64,000 nt of DNA from CAYVKM01 sp964452045 (GCA_964452045.1 CAYVKM010000004.1:1-64000), one strand, 5' to 3'. Positions 45,100-55,348 are shown, counted from the stretch's first letter. The notes: generated by a model not told the origin, from the letters alone. Made by a program: numbers and translations.

Positions 45100-46122
45100 A
45101 TGGAACGAGACGTTATAAGTCCTCGCCCTTTAAGTGAAGATCAGGAATTTGATATTTCACTGCGTCCCCGAAATTTGAAAGATTTTGTGGGACAGGATAA
45201 AGTCAAAGAAAATTTAAGCATTTACATTGAAGCAGCCAAGCAACGCTCGGAGGCTCTGGATCATGTATTACTCTATGGTCCGCCCGGATTGGGAAAAACC
45301 ACACTGGCTCATATCATCGCTAATGAACTATCGGTGGATATTAAAACCACTTCCGGTCCGGTGCTCGATAAGGCAGGGGATCTTGCCGGACTACTTACCA
45401 ATTTAAAGGAGTACGATGTTATTTTTATTGATGAGATTCATCGTCTGAATAATGTCGTGGAGGAATATCTGTATTCTGCCATGGAAGATTTTAAACTGGA
45501 CATCATGATTGACCGGGGACCAAATGCCCGCAGCATCCAGATTGATCTACCACAATTTACTTTGATTGGTGCCACCACCCGGGCTGGTTTGTTGACTTCA
45601 CCAATGCGGGCCAGATTTGGAGTAGTGTCACGACTTGATTATTATAACTCGGATAACCTGAAAAGTATTATTTTGCGATCTGCTAAAATTCTGGATGTTA
45701 AAATTGATGATGAAGGCGCATTTGAAATTGCCCGACGGTCCCGGGGAACCCCCAGAATAGCCAATCGGTTATTAAGGAGAACACGCGATTTTGCTCAGGT
45801 CCGTGCCGATGGGAATATCACCAAAGAGGTAGCAGACAATAGCCTGAAAATGCTGGAAGTGGATGAGCGTGGGCTGGATGATATGGATAAACGTATCATC
45901 AAAACCATTATTGAGAAATATAATGGAGGCCCGGTAGGATTGAATACTATTGCGGTTGCGGTGGCAGAGGAAAGTGAAACAATTGAAGAATTATATGAAC
46001 CATTTTTAATTCAGGAAGGTTTTATTAAAAGAACACCCAGGGGTAGGGTAGCTACTCAACTGGCGTTTGAGCATTTTAACTATACATTTAATAATTATGG
46101 ATTCCAGGAAAAACTATTTTGA
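45100..46122 (+). CDS. ruvB: Holliday junction branch migration helicase RuvB
   Basis: 340 residues. Walker A GPPGLGKTTLAH, Walker B IDEIHRL, sensor GATTRAGLL and the winged-helix end (VAVAEESETIEELYEPFLI, TPRGR). RuvB is the hexameric AAA+ motor that drives branch migration with RuvA. The 3' end overlaps the queA start by 26 bases. Confidence 0.97.
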   Translation: MERDVISPRPLSEDQEFDISLRPRNLKDFVGQDKVKENLSIYIEAAKQRSEALDHVLLYGPPGLGKTTLAHIIANELSVDIKTTSGPVLDKAGDLAGLLTNLKEYDVIFIDEIHRLNNVVEEYLYSAMEDFKLDIMIDRGPNARSIQIDLPQFTLIGATTRAGLLTSPMRARFGVVSRLDYYNSDNLKSIILRSAKILDVKIDDEGAFEIARRSRGTPRIANRLLRRTRDFAQVRADGNITKEVADNSLKMLEVDERGLDDMDKRIIKTIIEKYNGGPVGLNTIAVAVAEESETIEELYEPFLIQEGFIKRTPRGRVATQLAFEHFNYTFNNYGFQEKLF

Positions 46123-47170
46123 GCATATCGATGGTCTTAAATATAAATTAGATGATTTTATATATGATCTGCCCGAAAAACTCATTGCTCAGTATCCTCT
46201 AGAAAAAAGAGATACTTGCCGTTTAATGGTCGCTGACCGTGAGTCGGGTAAAATAAGCCATCGACAATTTCGGGATATTTCAGAATATCTTGCACCGGAT
46301 GATTGCCTGGTATTAAATGATACCAGGGTATTTCCAGCCAGACTGATGGGGAGAAAAGATCGAACCGGGGCACAGGTGGAAATATTTCTGCTTCGTAATC
46401 TCGAGGGAAAACTCTGGGAGGTTCTGGTTAAACCTGCTAGAAAAGTTCGAATCGGTAATAAAATAATATTTGGTGACGATCTTTCCTGCGACATTGTAGA
46501 TAATACTCTGTCTGGCGGAAGAGTGGTTGAGTTTAATTCCAACGGTAATTTTTTCAGTGTGCTGGAAGGATTGGGAAATACCCCTTTACCGCCTTATATA
46601 AAGAGGAAACCGGAAAATCTGGATAAGGAATATTACCAAACGGTTTATGCCGATAAACACGGTGCCGTGGCAGCTCCGACTGCTGGCCTGCATTTTACCC
46701 AAAAACTCATTGATAAATTACAATCAGATGGAATAAAAATCGCCAAAATTACATTGCATGTGGGTTTGGGGACTTTTCGACCGGTACAGGTGGAAGATAT
46801 CACCCGGCATAAAATGGATTCGGAGTATTATGAGATTGATGCTCATGCTGCCTCATTGATTAATATGGTGCCGCAAAGGGGTGGAAATGTTATTGCCGTT
46901 GGCACGACTGTGGTACGGGCACTGGAAAGTGTAGCCGATCAGCGCGGGTTCGTGCGGCCCGCCCGGGGCTGGACAGATAAGTATATTTATCCTCCCTATG
47001 ATTTTAAAGCGATCAACAAACTCTTGACTAATTTTCATCTTCCAGGTTCTACTTTATTAATGATGGTGAGTGCTTTTGCCGGAATGAAATTGATGAGGGA
47101 GGCTTATGAACTTGCCATAAAGGAAAAGTATCGCTTTTTTAGTTATGGTGATGCCATGTTGATTTGCTAA
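46097..47170 (+). CDS. queA: S-adenosylmethionine:tRNA ribosyltransferase-isomerase
   Basis: About 357 residues from the ATG at 46097; a TTG at 46067 opens the same frame, but lies deep in ruvB. Conserved segments are FIYDLPEKLIAQYP, NDTRVFPARL, AAPTAGLHFT and the C-terminal TNFHLPGSTLLMM. QueA moves the ribosyl part of SAM to 7-aminomethyl-7-deazaguanine in tRNA, making epoxyqueuosine. queG, which completes queuosine, is at 38089, so the last two steps are both here. Confidence 0.94.
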   Translation: MDSRKNYFEHIDGLKYKLDDFIYDLPEKLIAQYPLEKRDTCRLMVADRESGKISHRQFRDISEYLAPDDCLVLNDTRVFPARLMGRKDRTGAQVEIFLLRNLEGKLWEVLVKPARKVRIGNKIIFGDDLSCDIVDNTLSGGRVVEFNSNGNFFSVLEGLGNTPLPPYIKRKPENLDKEYYQTVYADKHGAVAAPTAGLHFTQKLIDKLQSDGIKIAKITLHVGLGTFRPVQVEDITRHKMDSEYYEIDAHAASLINMVPQRGGNVIAVGTTVVRALESVADQRGFVRPARGWTDKYIYPPYDFKAINKLLTNFHLPGSTLLMMVSAFAGMKLMREAYELAIKEKYRFFSYGDAMLIC

Positions 47171-47356
47171 TCCTTATTGGCTTTGTATTATTTTTTTGCT
47201 ATTTCCTGCTCCTTTGAAAATTTCTCAACTATAATTTGTTTAGGTTATCAAACCTCCTCTATAGTTTATCCTCAGATAATTTTCCTCCCCAGATAATGCT
47301 GAATTGAAATCAGATTTATTCTCAAATAGAAAAAATCAAAAAATTAAACTTAATAC

Positions 47357-47384
47357 TTGCATTTTTTAAAAAATTTCTTAATAT
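47357..47384 (+). promoter_or_regulatory. Candidate dcw (mraZ) promoter
   Basis: TTGCAT (47357-47362) and TAATAT (47379-47384) with a 16-base spacer, about 55 bases before the mraZ start. It is the only good sigma70-like pair in the gap. Confidence 0.5.
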
Positions 47385-47392
47385 ATGGTGTG

Positions 47393-47407
47393 TGGTTGAA
47401 AATGGGG
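47393..47407 (+). promoter_or_regulatory. Candidate MraZ box
   Basis: TGGTT (47393) and TGGGG (47403) are spaced by one 10-bp turn, with another TGGTG at 47386. In E. coli MraZ binds TGGGN repeats separated by 5 bases near the mra promoter and represses its own operon. Position just after the -10 box fits, but the repeats are imperfect. Confidence 0.4.
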
Positions 47408-47438
47408 CAAATTCCATCGAATTTCACTAAAATCATCA

Positions 47439-47894
47439 ATGGATTGCATGGAAGAATATTTCGGACGATATAGGAATGTTTTGGATGCGAAGGGCAGGGT
47501 GAATATGCCCGCCCGGTTCCGTGAGATGACCGACGCTTTGGCTGAAGGGAATCAAATTTTTATTCTCACTCGGGGGACTGAAAAGTATGTCGCAATGTTT
47601 CCTATCGGGGAATGGCGCCGTAAAATTGTGGAATTAGAGCAAAATGTTGAAGACGGAGAGCAGCGTCGCATCCTTAATCGCCGAATTAATTTTCACGCCT
47701 CACACCAAAAAGTAGATAAACAAGGTCGCATTAACATTCCTGCAGAGCTTATCCAGTACGCCAATCTGGAAAAAGATGTGGTTGTGCTGGGTACCGGAAA
47801 GAAAATTGAAATTTGGAATCCCGAAGAGCTTAATAAATATCTCCAGAAAGCAGAAACCAAGTATCAAGAGCTCTCGAATTTCCTGGATTTTTAA
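47439..47894 (+). CDS. mraZ: Division/cell wall cluster regulator MraZ
   Basis: 151 residues with the two SpoVT/AbrB-like repeats of MraZ, each with a DxKGR-type motif: LDAKGRVNMPARFR near 15-28 and VDKQGRINIPAELI near 92-105. The ATG at 47439 or the one three codons later could be used. MraZ is a ring-forming DNA-binding protein that controls the dcw cluster, here starting with itself. rsmH follows after 17 bases. Confidence 0.94.
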   Translation: MDCMEEYFGRYRNVLDAKGRVNMPARFREMTDALAEGNQIFILTRGTEKYVAMFPIGEWRRKIVELEQNVEDGEQRRILNRRINFHASHQKVDKQGRINIPAELIQYANLEKDVVVLGTGKKIEIWNPEELNKYLQKAETKYQELSNFLDF

Positions 47895-47911
47895 TTATAT
47901 CGGCTTTTTAT

Positions 47912-48865
47912 ATGGCGCAGGAATTTTATCACATCCCGGTTTTGGCTGGGGAAGCGGTTGATTATTTAGTATGGGACCCTGAGGGTATTTATGTGGATTG
48001 TACAGTCGGTGGTGGCGGTCATTCTGAACTCATCTTAGAAAAATTGAATGGGAAAGGAACGCTACTCTGTCTCGATGCTGACATAGATGCTATTAAGCAG
48101 GCAGGCGAAAGGTTGGCTAGTTTTTCTAATAAAATAATTAAAAGGGCATTCTTTGATCAACTGGATATTGTACTTATGCAGGAAAAATTATTACCTGCGA
48201 ATGGATTTTTGTTTGATCTGGGAATTTCCTCCTATCAGATCGATAGGGAAGAGAAAGGTTTTTCCTTTAGTGAAAATGGGCCACTGGATATGAGGTTTAA
48301 TAAACAACAGCGATTTTCGGCATCCGATGTCGTCAACACTTATGTCGAAGAAAAATTAGGTGAAATCTTCAGAACCTTTGGCGAAGAAAGGTACTGGCGA
48401 AAAATTGCCCGCCAGGTTGTTAAAGCACGATCTGCAAAAAACATCAACACTACCGGAGAGTTGAAAGATATCATTTCCTCGGTGACCCCGGATAGATTTC
48501 GGAACAAAACTCTGGCTCGGATTTTCCAGGCAATCCGGATAGAAGTGAATCAGGAATTGGAAAGACTGAAAACAGCCTTAAACAAAGCGTTTGATTCTTT
48601 GCGGATCAATGGGCGAATTGTCGTGATAAGCTATCATTCCTTAGAAGACCGGATTGTAAAAGAGTTTTTTCGCTACAAAGAACTGGATTGTATCTGTCCT
48701 CCGGATTTTCCCCAGTGCCTTTGTGATAAAGAAAAAGAAATGAAGATTCTCACCAAAAAACCCATTCAGCCATCAGCAGCAGAAATTGTGGATAATCCAA
48801 GGGCCAGGAGCGCCAGAATGCGGGTGGCGGAAAAAATTGTTGAGTTCAAGGACCTGGTTAAATGA
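47912..48865 (+). CDS. rsmH: 16S rRNA (cytosine-1402 N4)-methyltransferase
   Basis: 317 residues. The opening FYHIPVLAGEAVDYL and the SAM loop DCTVGGGGHS are diagnostic, as are FDLGISSYQID and the late VISYHSLEDRIVK. RsmH methylates C1402 of 16S rRNA in the P site. Its stop overlaps the ftsL start as ATGA, which implies translational coupling. Confidence 0.96.
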   Translation: MAQEFYHIPVLAGEAVDYLVWDPEGIYVDCTVGGGGHSELILEKLNGKGTLLCLDADIDAIKQAGERLASFSNKIIKRAFFDQLDIVLMQEKLLPANGFLFDLGISSYQIDREEKGFSFSENGPLDMRFNKQQRFSASDVVNTYVEEKLGEIFRTFGEERYWRKIARQVVKARSAKNINTTGELKDIISSVTPDRFRNKTLARIFQAIRIEVNQELERLKTALNKAFDSLRINGRIVVISYHSLEDRIVKEFFRYKELDCICPPDFPQCLCDKEKEMKILTKKPIQPSAAEIVDNPRARSARMRVAEKIVEFKDLVK

Positions 48866-49242
48866 TACAGAAACGGAAGCCGAAAGGAAAAACAATCTAT
48901 CATATGAAAAAAGGTGCCACGAATGTGGTTACCAATTTTCTATCTGCTTTTAGCATTTTCATCATTTTACTTTTTCTTACCGGTTTCTTCATTTTTTTTC
49001 AGTGGAAAAATGTCATGTTTCGTTCCGTTCTCACTCAAATAGACAGGCTCTCAGAAGAAATTCTGGTTTTGAATAACGAAAAAGCCCGGCTGGAAACCAC
49101 CAGGAATGAATTGCTGAAAACAGTTCCGGAAAAAGCGGAGAAAAAACTTGGACTTGTTACCTCAGTAAATGCAGGTCAAAAACTTATTGTAGATAAAAAA
49201 CAGTATGTGCTCTATGAAGAAAAAGATAAACAAATACCATAA
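48862..49242 (+). CDS. ftsL: FtsL-like division protein
   Basis: 126 residues: a basic cytoplasmic tail (1-25), one membrane helix at about 31-50 and a periplasmic coiled coil (about 58-90, heptads of Leu/Ile), then a short tail. Sequence conservation is low in this family, so the call rests on topology and position between rsmH and ftsI. FtsL joins FtsB and FtsQ to activate the septal synthase FtsWI. It overlaps ftsI by 38 bases. Confidence 0.78.
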   Translation: MIQKRKPKGKTIYHMKKGATNVVTNFLSAFSIFIILLFLTGFFIFFQWKNVMFRSVLTQIDRLSEEILVLNNEKARLETTRNELLKTVPEKAEKKLGLVTSVNAGQKLIVDKKQYVLYEEKDKQIP

Positions 49243-51343
49243 TTTATTGACGCCGTCACGACCATCCAGCGCTGGTTCAAACTTCCGTTTGATTCTTATT
49301 ACTCTCTTTGTGGTAATCTGTTTTGGTCTGGTGGTCTATCGGTTGTTTACCGTCCAGGTTATAATGCATGACGAATATGAAGAGAAAGCCCTAAAGAATA
49401 TTGAGAACCGGCATATCCTCCAGGCCAGGCGAGGTACCATTTTTGACCGGGCGGGTCGTCCCCTGGCCAAGGATGTTATACAATATTCTGTAGGAGTGGT
49501 CAAAAACCAGGTACAGGGTAAATCAAAATTAATTGATGCCTTATCTCGCCTTCCCGGTCAATCCCGTTCAATTATCCAGAGAAAACTAAAATCGGGTTTA
49601 AATTTTGTATATCTGGCTCATAAGGTGCAGCCGGAAGACGCGGAAGTTCTGCATAAAATAAATGAACCCGGTTTGGTTTTGGAGAAACGATTTCTCCGCA
49701 CTTACCCATACAGCAGAAATGCGGCACAGGTGATTGGATTTTGTGATCTCGATAACCATGCTCTGGGTGGGATAGAGTACCAGTATAATCAATTCTTGCA
49801 GGGAAAGTCCGGCTGGAAGATTTACCAGCGGGATGCACTGGGCAACCAGTTACCAAATCTGGATTTTCCGGGCCAGGATCCGATTGATGGATTTGACATT
49901 TATCTCTCTCTGGATATGGAATATCAGACTATTGTTGAGGATGGGTTGCGAAGCGCTGTAGAAAATGCCAAAGCCACCGAAGGTGTAGCGATTCTGATGG
50001 ATCCCAATTCCGGAGAAATTTTAGCGCTTTCTAATTATCCCCAGTTTGATGCTAATGAAGCAAATAGATATGATACAGTCGACCGGAAAAACCGGGCTGT
50101 TACCGATATTGTTGAGCCGGGTTCCACATTTAAAATAGCTATGCTGGCTACTGCCTTGGAGAGAATTCATCTTAATATTGATAAGGATATCTATTTCTGC
50201 GAGAATGGTTCGTACCGGTTGTATGGAAGCAAAGTTGTTGATCACAAGGGCTATGGCTGGTTAACACCACGCAGGATCATCGAAAATTCCAGTAATATCG
50301 GCACCATGAAAATTGCCGCCGATGTAAAACCGGAACTTTTTTATAAATACATCCGGAATTTGGGTTTTGGTATGATAACCGGGATCGATCTACCGGGAGA
50401 AAGTCAGGGAATTCTCCATCCGTTGAATAAGGCTTCTAAACTTACCCACTTTTTTATGAGTATTGGTTATGAAATTGGCGTTACACCCATCCAGTTGATA
50501 AATGCGTATACAGTTGTCGCTAACGGCGGTAAGTTATATACCCCTCATCTAATGAAACAAATTTTGGGACCGAATGATACGATTCTGAAACAAAACAAGT
50601 CCGCGGTCGTCCGGCATGTTCTCTCAGAAGAAACCAGCTCAGTCATCAGGGAAATATTGTGCGGTGTGGTGGAGAAGGGCACCGGCAAAGCGGCCAATAT
50701 TGAAGGGATTCAGGTGGCCGGAAAAACCGGGACCGCCCAATTGTATGATCCGAAAACGAAATCCTATAATTCAAAAAAGCACCTTGCCTCTTTTATCGGA
50801 TTCTTTCCGGCTGAACATCCCCAATACGTACTTCTGGTAATGATTCGCCAACCGCAGGGTGATTTTTATGGCGGACTCGTTGCTGCACCAGCATTTAAGA
50901 ATATTGCCAGACGCATCATCAGTTTAGCCTCTTTGGAAAATCTTGAACTGGCGCAACTTAGTTTAAGCCAAAATCAAAATAGTGGGGATATTTTACCTCA
51001 TGTTGAAAATTTAAATGTGGAACTGGCATGCAAAATACTTGAAGAATCAAATATGGATTATAAAATCTCCGGCTCAGGGCCAATAGTAATCAAGCAGAAA
51101 GAGTTAGTGGAAGATGAAAAAATAACAGGTTTGATGCTCTATCTGGGAAAATCTGCCGAGGAAAATATTTCGATAATGCCTTCACTCACTGGATTATCTA
51201 TGAAAGAGGCAATAAGCTCATTATCTAATTTAAAATTAAACCCTTTGATTGAGGGAAATGGGGTGGTGGTCAATCAGATTCCCAAACCGGGCGCTAAGAT
51301 AAATAAAGATATTTCAATAAAACTAATATGTAAACCCTCATGA
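49205..51343 (+). CDS. ftsI: Septal peptidoglycan transpeptidase (class B PBP) with PASTA domain
   Basis: 712 residues. Short cytoplasmic tail, one helix at about 28-50, dimerisation domain (RRGTIFDRAGRPLA) and transpeptidase domain with SxxK in PGSTFK, SxN in SSN and KTG in AGKTGTAQ. A single PASTA domain ends the protein (about 650-712). PASTA-bearing FtsI/SpoVD-type proteins are usual in Gram-positives and also seen in several Gram-negative phyla. It cross-links septal peptidoglycan together with FtsW, encoded further along. The stop overlaps the murE start. Confidence 0.93.
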   Translation: MCSMKKKINKYHNLLTPSRPSSAGSNFRLILITLFVVICFGLVVYRLFTVQVIMHDEYEEKALKNIENRHILQARRGTIFDRAGRPLAKDVIQYSVGVVKNQVQGKSKLIDALSRLPGQSRSIIQRKLKSGLNFVYLAHKVQPEDAEVLHKINEPGLVLEKRFLRTYPYSRNAAQVIGFCDLDNHALGGIEYQYNQFLQGKSGWKIYQRDALGNQLPNLDFPGQDPIDGFDIYLSLDMEYQTIVEDGLRSAVENAKATEGVAILMDPNSGEILALSNYPQFDANEANRYDTVDRKNRAVTDIVEPGSTFKIAMLATALERIHLNIDKDIYFCENGSYRLYGSKVVDHKGYGWLTPRRIIENSSNIGTMKIAADVKPELFYKYIRNLGFGMITGIDLPGESQGILHPLNKASKLTHFFMSIGYEIGVTPIQLINAYTVVANGGKLYTPHLMKQILGPNDTILKQNKSAVVRHVLSEETSSVIREILCGVVEKGTGKAANIEGIQVAGKTGTAQLYDPKTKSYNSKKHLASFIGFFPAEHPQYVLLVMIRQPQGDFYGGLVAAPAFKNIARRIISLASLENLELAQLSLSQNQNSGDILPHVENLNVELACKILEESNMDYKISGSGPIVIKQKELVEDEKITGLMLYLGKSAEENISIMPSLTGLSMKEAISSLSNLKLNPLIEGNGVVVNQIPKPGAKINKDISIKLICKPS

Positions 51344-52803
51344 TGTCTGTTAAAGCGATGTTGGAAAAGATTCCGGTTCTGTCGGTAACTGGTGACCGTA
51401 AAATTTATTTTGATGATATCCAGTATGATTCCCGGAAAATCCAAAAGGATGCCGCCTTTATTGCCATTCGCGGTTTTAATGTCGACGGGCATCTTTTCGC
51501 CAAATCTGCTTACGATAATGGGGCGAGGGTATTTTTTGTCGAGGATGAAATCCAATTTCCCGAAGCGACTGTTGTGCAGGTTCCGGATACCCGGGCTTTA
51601 CTTCCGGAAATTGCCCGGGTGTTCTTTGACTATCCGGATCAAAAAATGAAAATAGTAGGCATCACCGGTACCAATGGAAAAACCACTACTGCCTACTTGC
51701 TTTATTCGATCCTTAAACAAGCGCATTGGCATCCGGGATTAATTACCACAGTTGATTATTTCGATGGCGAGGAATTCCGGCGTTCCGAACGCACCACCCC
51801 GGAGTCACTGGATCTGATCAGACTTTTTTCCCACATGGTGAATCATCATCTGAAAAGCGTGGTGATGGAAGTGTCCTCCCATGCCCTGAGCCTGTACCGG
51901 GTGGATGGTATTCATTTTGATGCTGGTATTTTTACAAATTTGGGACGGGATCATCTCGATTTTCATAAGACCATGGAGGAATATTTTAAGGCAAAGTATA
52001 AACTGTTTGAAAAATTTTCGGAATTTCAGAAAGCGGTATTGAACCTGGATGATCCTTATTCCCGCCGAATAATGAAATCCACCTCCGGCGAAGTTTTTAC
52101 CTTTTCCTTCAGTGATAAATCAGCCATGGTGTATCATCTTTCTCACTATATGGATGCCAAAGGGATGCAGGTTAAAATTGCTGTCCCATCCGGTGAATTA
52201 GATATACAGACATCGCTTCTCGGAGAATATAATATTTACAATATTATGGCGGCAGTTGCTGCAGCTCTGAGTCTGGGCATCAACGAAAATTTTATTATTG
52301 ATGGCATAAATCAGGTCAAAAATATTCCCGGCCGATGCGAAAGGTATAATTCTTCTAAAGGTACCAGTATCTATCTGGATTATGCCCACACTCCGGATGC
52401 TTTAAAAAGAATATTACAGGCTATCTGGAGGACTAAACCAAAAAATCTGATCGTGGTTTTTGGTGCGGGTGGTGCCCGGGATAAGGGTAAACGTCCTGAA
52501 ATGGGCAAAGCTGCCGGGGAATATGCGGATATCATTATCCTGACCAACGATAATCCCAGAAATGAAGATCCCGATCAGATCATTGCTGATATACTTGCAG
52601 GCATAACTGACCGGGATAAGGTCCGGATTATTCCCGATCGCAAAGAGGCAATATTAACCGCCCTGCAACTTGCGGGATCTAAAGACAGTGTCCTGATTGC
52701 CGGAAAAGGGCATGAGAATTATCAGGAAATCGGCGAGCGCAGAATTCCTTTTGATGATCATAAAATTATCGAGGAGTTCTTAAAAACCTCGGGCAAGAAT
52801 TAA
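51340..52803 (+). CDS. murE: UDP-MurNAc-tripeptide synthetase (meso-DAP adding)
   Basis: 487 residues. ATP loop GITGTNGKTTTAYLL, Mur ligase motifs EVSSHAL and YAHTPDAL, and DNPRNEDP at the amino-acid binding site; Asp-Asn-Pro-Arg is the diaminopimelate signature, so the peptidoglycan should be meso-DAP type. It starts with tandem ATG codons overlapping the ftsI stop. Cytoplasmic. Confidence 0.95.
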   Translation: MMSVKAMLEKIPVLSVTGDRKIYFDDIQYDSRKIQKDAAFIAIRGFNVDGHLFAKSAYDNGARVFFVEDEIQFPEATVVQVPDTRALLPEIARVFFDYPDQKMKIVGITGTNGKTTTAYLLYSILKQAHWHPGLITTVDYFDGEEFRRSERTTPESLDLIRLFSHMVNHHLKSVVMEVSSHALSLYRVDGIHFDAGIFTNLGRDHLDFHKTMEEYFKAKYKLFEKFSEFQKAVLNLDDPYSRRIMKSTSGEVFTFSFSDKSAMVYHLSHYMDAKGMQVKIAVPSGELDIQTSLLGEYNIYNIMAAVAAALSLGINENFIIDGINQVKNIPGRCERYNSSKGTSIYLDYAHTPDALKRILQAIWRTKPKNLIVVFGAGGARDKGKRPEMGKAAGEYADIIILTNDNPRNEDPDQIIADILAGITDRDKVRIIPDRKEAILTALQLAGSKDSVLIAGKGHENYQEIGERRIPFDDHKIIEEFLKTSGKN

Positions 52804-52834
52804 AAATGAATGATAGCGGGTATTAGTTGAGTAT

Positions 52835-54223
52835 ATGGAACAGATCAATCTGAATAAGTTTATCGGTCAGTCAGAGACAGTGGTTGAGACCAGGGATATC
52901 CCGGCGGTTTTTATGGTCAAGCATTTTTCCATCGATTCCCGGACTATTGAAAAAGGAGATGCGTTTATTGCCATAAAAGGAGAACGGGTTGACGGACATC
53001 AGTATATCAATCAGGCGCTGGAAAAAGGGGCCTCGTTGCTGGTGATCGATCAAAATTGTCCGATCGAGAATATGCAAAAGGGGATGCCTCTCCTGAAGGT
53101 TATGGATACCACCCGATTCCTGATGGAATTTTCCGGATGGTACCGCAGGCTTTTTGACATCCCGGTTATCGGATTGACCGGTTCTTCGGGAAAAACAACC
53201 ACCAAGGAATTTCTGGCCGCTATTCTTCAATTGCGCTATCATCTAGTAAAAACCGAAGGTAACAGAAATAATTTTATCGGTGTCCCGCTTACCCTGCTTA
53301 ATCTTGCCAAGGATGCCGAAATCGCGGTTATCGAGATGGGCACAAACCACCCCGGAGAAATTGCAGAACTTACCAATATTGTTCAACCTACTATTGCGAC
53401 TATTACCAATATCGGAACCGGACACATAGGATTCTTTGGTTCCCGGGAAGCGATTTATGCTGAAAAAAAGACACTCTTCGATAAACTTGAGAATGGATCA
53501 GTCATTTTTTTGAATATGGAAGATCCGTACTTACGAAACTGCCAGCGAAAGGGTATTTCTGTTAAAAGGGTGGGATTATCAGAGAATGCGGAATACTTCG
53601 CAGAATTAACCGGAGTCGATCGGTTCGGCTGTATTTTATTCAGGGTCAATCATGGCCCTGAGATCCAGCTTAAAGTACCAGGGCATCACCAGCTGATGAA
53701 CGCTCTTCTCGCAGCTGCCATTTCCTTGCATTTGGGAATCTCTCCGGAGCTGGTGAAGAAAGGCCTGGAGAAGAAAATTGATTCAAACCAGCGGATGGAA
53801 ATTTTCGAGGATGGTGGCATAATTTTTATCAATGATGCCTATAATTCTAATCCTCAATCCTTAGAAGCAGCAATTGATTACCTCTCAGAATTTAGAGCTA
53901 ACTCCGGTGCAAGAAAATTTTTAATTGTTGGCGATATGCTGGAACTGGGAGATCAGAGTCAGGATTTGCATAGTCAGATTGGAAAATACCTGTTAAACCA
54001 CCCGGTAGATTTCGTTTACGGATACGGCCCCTATTGCCAGATTCTGATAGAAAATGCCGGAAAAAATGGCTCTCCGGTGGGAGAAGCAATTTGGTTTGGC
54101 ACCCATCAGGATATAGCAGAAACACTCAGGAAGCAACTGAAACAGGGTGATGTGGTGCTGATCAAAGGTTCGCGGGGGATGACCATGGAAAAGGTGTTGA
54201 GTTATTTAGGAATAGGGAGATAA
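52835..54223 (+). CDS. murF: UDP-MurNAc-tripeptide:D-Ala-D-Ala ligase
   Basis: 462 residues. GLTGSSGKTTTKEFL is the ATP loop, EMGTNHPGEIAEL and NDAYNSNPQSLEAAI are MurF hallmarks. It adds D-Ala-D-Ala to the tripeptide precursor in the cytoplasm. ddl, which makes that dipeptide, is not in the cluster. murF starts 31 bases after murE and ends 2 bases before mraY. Confidence 0.95.
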   Translation: MEQINLNKFIGQSETVVETRDIPAVFMVKHFSIDSRTIEKGDAFIAIKGERVDGHQYINQALEKGASLLVIDQNCPIENMQKGMPLLKVMDTTRFLMEFSGWYRRLFDIPVIGLTGSSGKTTTKEFLAAILQLRYHLVKTEGNRNNFIGVPLTLLNLAKDAEIAVIEMGTNHPGEIAELTNIVQPTIATITNIGTGHIGFFGSREAIYAEKKTLFDKLENGSVIFLNMEDPYLRNCQRKGISVKRVGLSENAEYFAELTGVDRFGCILFRVNHGPEIQLKVPGHHQLMNALLAAAISLHLGISPELVKKGLEKKIDSNQRMEIFEDGGIIFINDAYNSNPQSLEAAIDYLSEFRANSGARKFLIVGDMLELGDQSQDLHSQIGKYLLNHPVDFVYGYGPYCQILIENAGKNGSPVGEAIWFGTHQDIAETLRKQLKQGDVVLIKGSRGMTMEKVLSYLGIGR

Positions 54224-54225
54224 CT

Positions 54226-55335
54226 ATGCTTGCAGATTTTCTCTATCAATTTAAGGACATTTTCTTCGGATTTAATCTGTTCCGGTATATAACCGTCCGG
54301 GCTGCTCTGGCGGCGATCACCGCTCTGTTGTTCAGCCTGTTTATCGGGCCGAAAATTATCAGGATTTTAAAAGCAAAGCAGATTGGTGAAGAGATCCGGG
54401 AAGACGGACCTTCCAGTCATCAGCAAAAGGCGGGCACACCAACCATGGGCGGAGTAATCATTTTGGCCGGGATTGTTCTGGGTGTTCTGCTCTGGGCAAA
54501 AATTAGCAATTTTTATATTCAGTTAACCTTTATTGCAACCCTGTGGATGGGACTGGTTGGTTTTATTGATGATTATTTGAAGTCGGTCAAAAAAGTGAAA
54601 AAAGGATTGGTGGGTCGGTATAAACTGGTCGGGCAAATTATTCTGGGACTCTTCATTGGCAGCATGATCTTTTTTAATCCGGACTATGTTTCAATCGGGA
54701 TCAACTCCAACACCAGCGCCCCTTTCTTTAAAAATCTGGAAATCGATTTCTGGTGGTTCTATATACCATTCGTAGTCTTTGTTATCACCGGTACCTCAAA
54801 TGCGGTGAATCTCACCGATGGGTTGGATGGTCTGGCCACCGGTCTCATGGCTGTTGCCATACTGGCATTTGCCGGCATGAGCTATGTGACCGGAAATATA
54901 AATTTTAGCGATTATCTGAATATTATCTATTTACCGGGATCAGGAGAATTAACGGTTTATTGTTTTGCCATCGTGGGTGCGGCCATGGGATTTCTCTGGT
55001 ATAACGCTTACCCGGCGGAGGTTTTTATGGGGGATACCGGAGCCCTGGCCCTTGGAAGTACCCTCGGCACCCTGGCAGTGCTTTTAAAGAAAGAGATACT
55101 TTTAGTGCTGATCGGTGGTGTATTCGTCGCCGAAGCTGTTTCGGTCATCATTCAGACCAGCTATTTTAAATACACCAAAAAGAAATATGGGAAAGGACGG
55201 CGGATTTTTAAAATGGCGCCGCTCCATCATCATTTTGAACTCAAAGGCTGGCATGAATCCAAGGTAGTGACGCGTTTCTGGATTCTGGGGATTTTATTGA
55301 CTCTGTTAAGCCTTACCACCTTTAAGGTGCGCTAA
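54226..55335 (+). CDS. mraY: Phospho-MurNAc-pentapeptide transferase MraY
   Basis: 369 residues with about ten membrane helices. Catalytic and uridine-binding motifs FIDDYLK, NLTDGLDGLATG, FMGDTGALALG and the HHHFE loop are all present. MraY loads the precursor on undecaprenyl phosphate, forming lipid I in the inner membrane. murD follows after 13 bases. Confidence 0.97.
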   Translation: MLADFLYQFKDIFFGFNLFRYITVRAALAAITALLFSLFIGPKIIRILKAKQIGEEIREDGPSSHQQKAGTPTMGGVIILAGIVLGVLLWAKISNFYIQLTFIATLWMGLVGFIDDYLKSVKKVKKGLVGRYKLVGQIILGLFIGSMIFFNPDYVSIGINSNTSAPFFKNLEIDFWWFYIPFVVFVITGTSNAVNLTDGLDGLATGLMAVAILAFAGMSYVTGNINFSDYLNIIYLPGSGELTVYCFAIVGAAMGFLWYNAYPAEVFMGDTGALALGSTLGTLAVLLKKEILLVLIGGVFVAEAVSVIIQTSYFKYTKKKYGKGRRIFKMAPLHHHFELKGWHESKVVTRFWILGILLTLLSLTTFKVR

Positions 55336-55348
55336 ACAAAGCAGAAAA

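Larger units (their letters stand above)
47171..47438. other. Intergenic region upstream of the dcw cluster
   Basis: 268 AT-rich bases. A short direct repeat, CAGATAAT, occurs twice near 47273 and 47290. The promoter and MraZ box candidates are listed separately. No strong terminator hairpin for queA was seen. Confidence 0.5.
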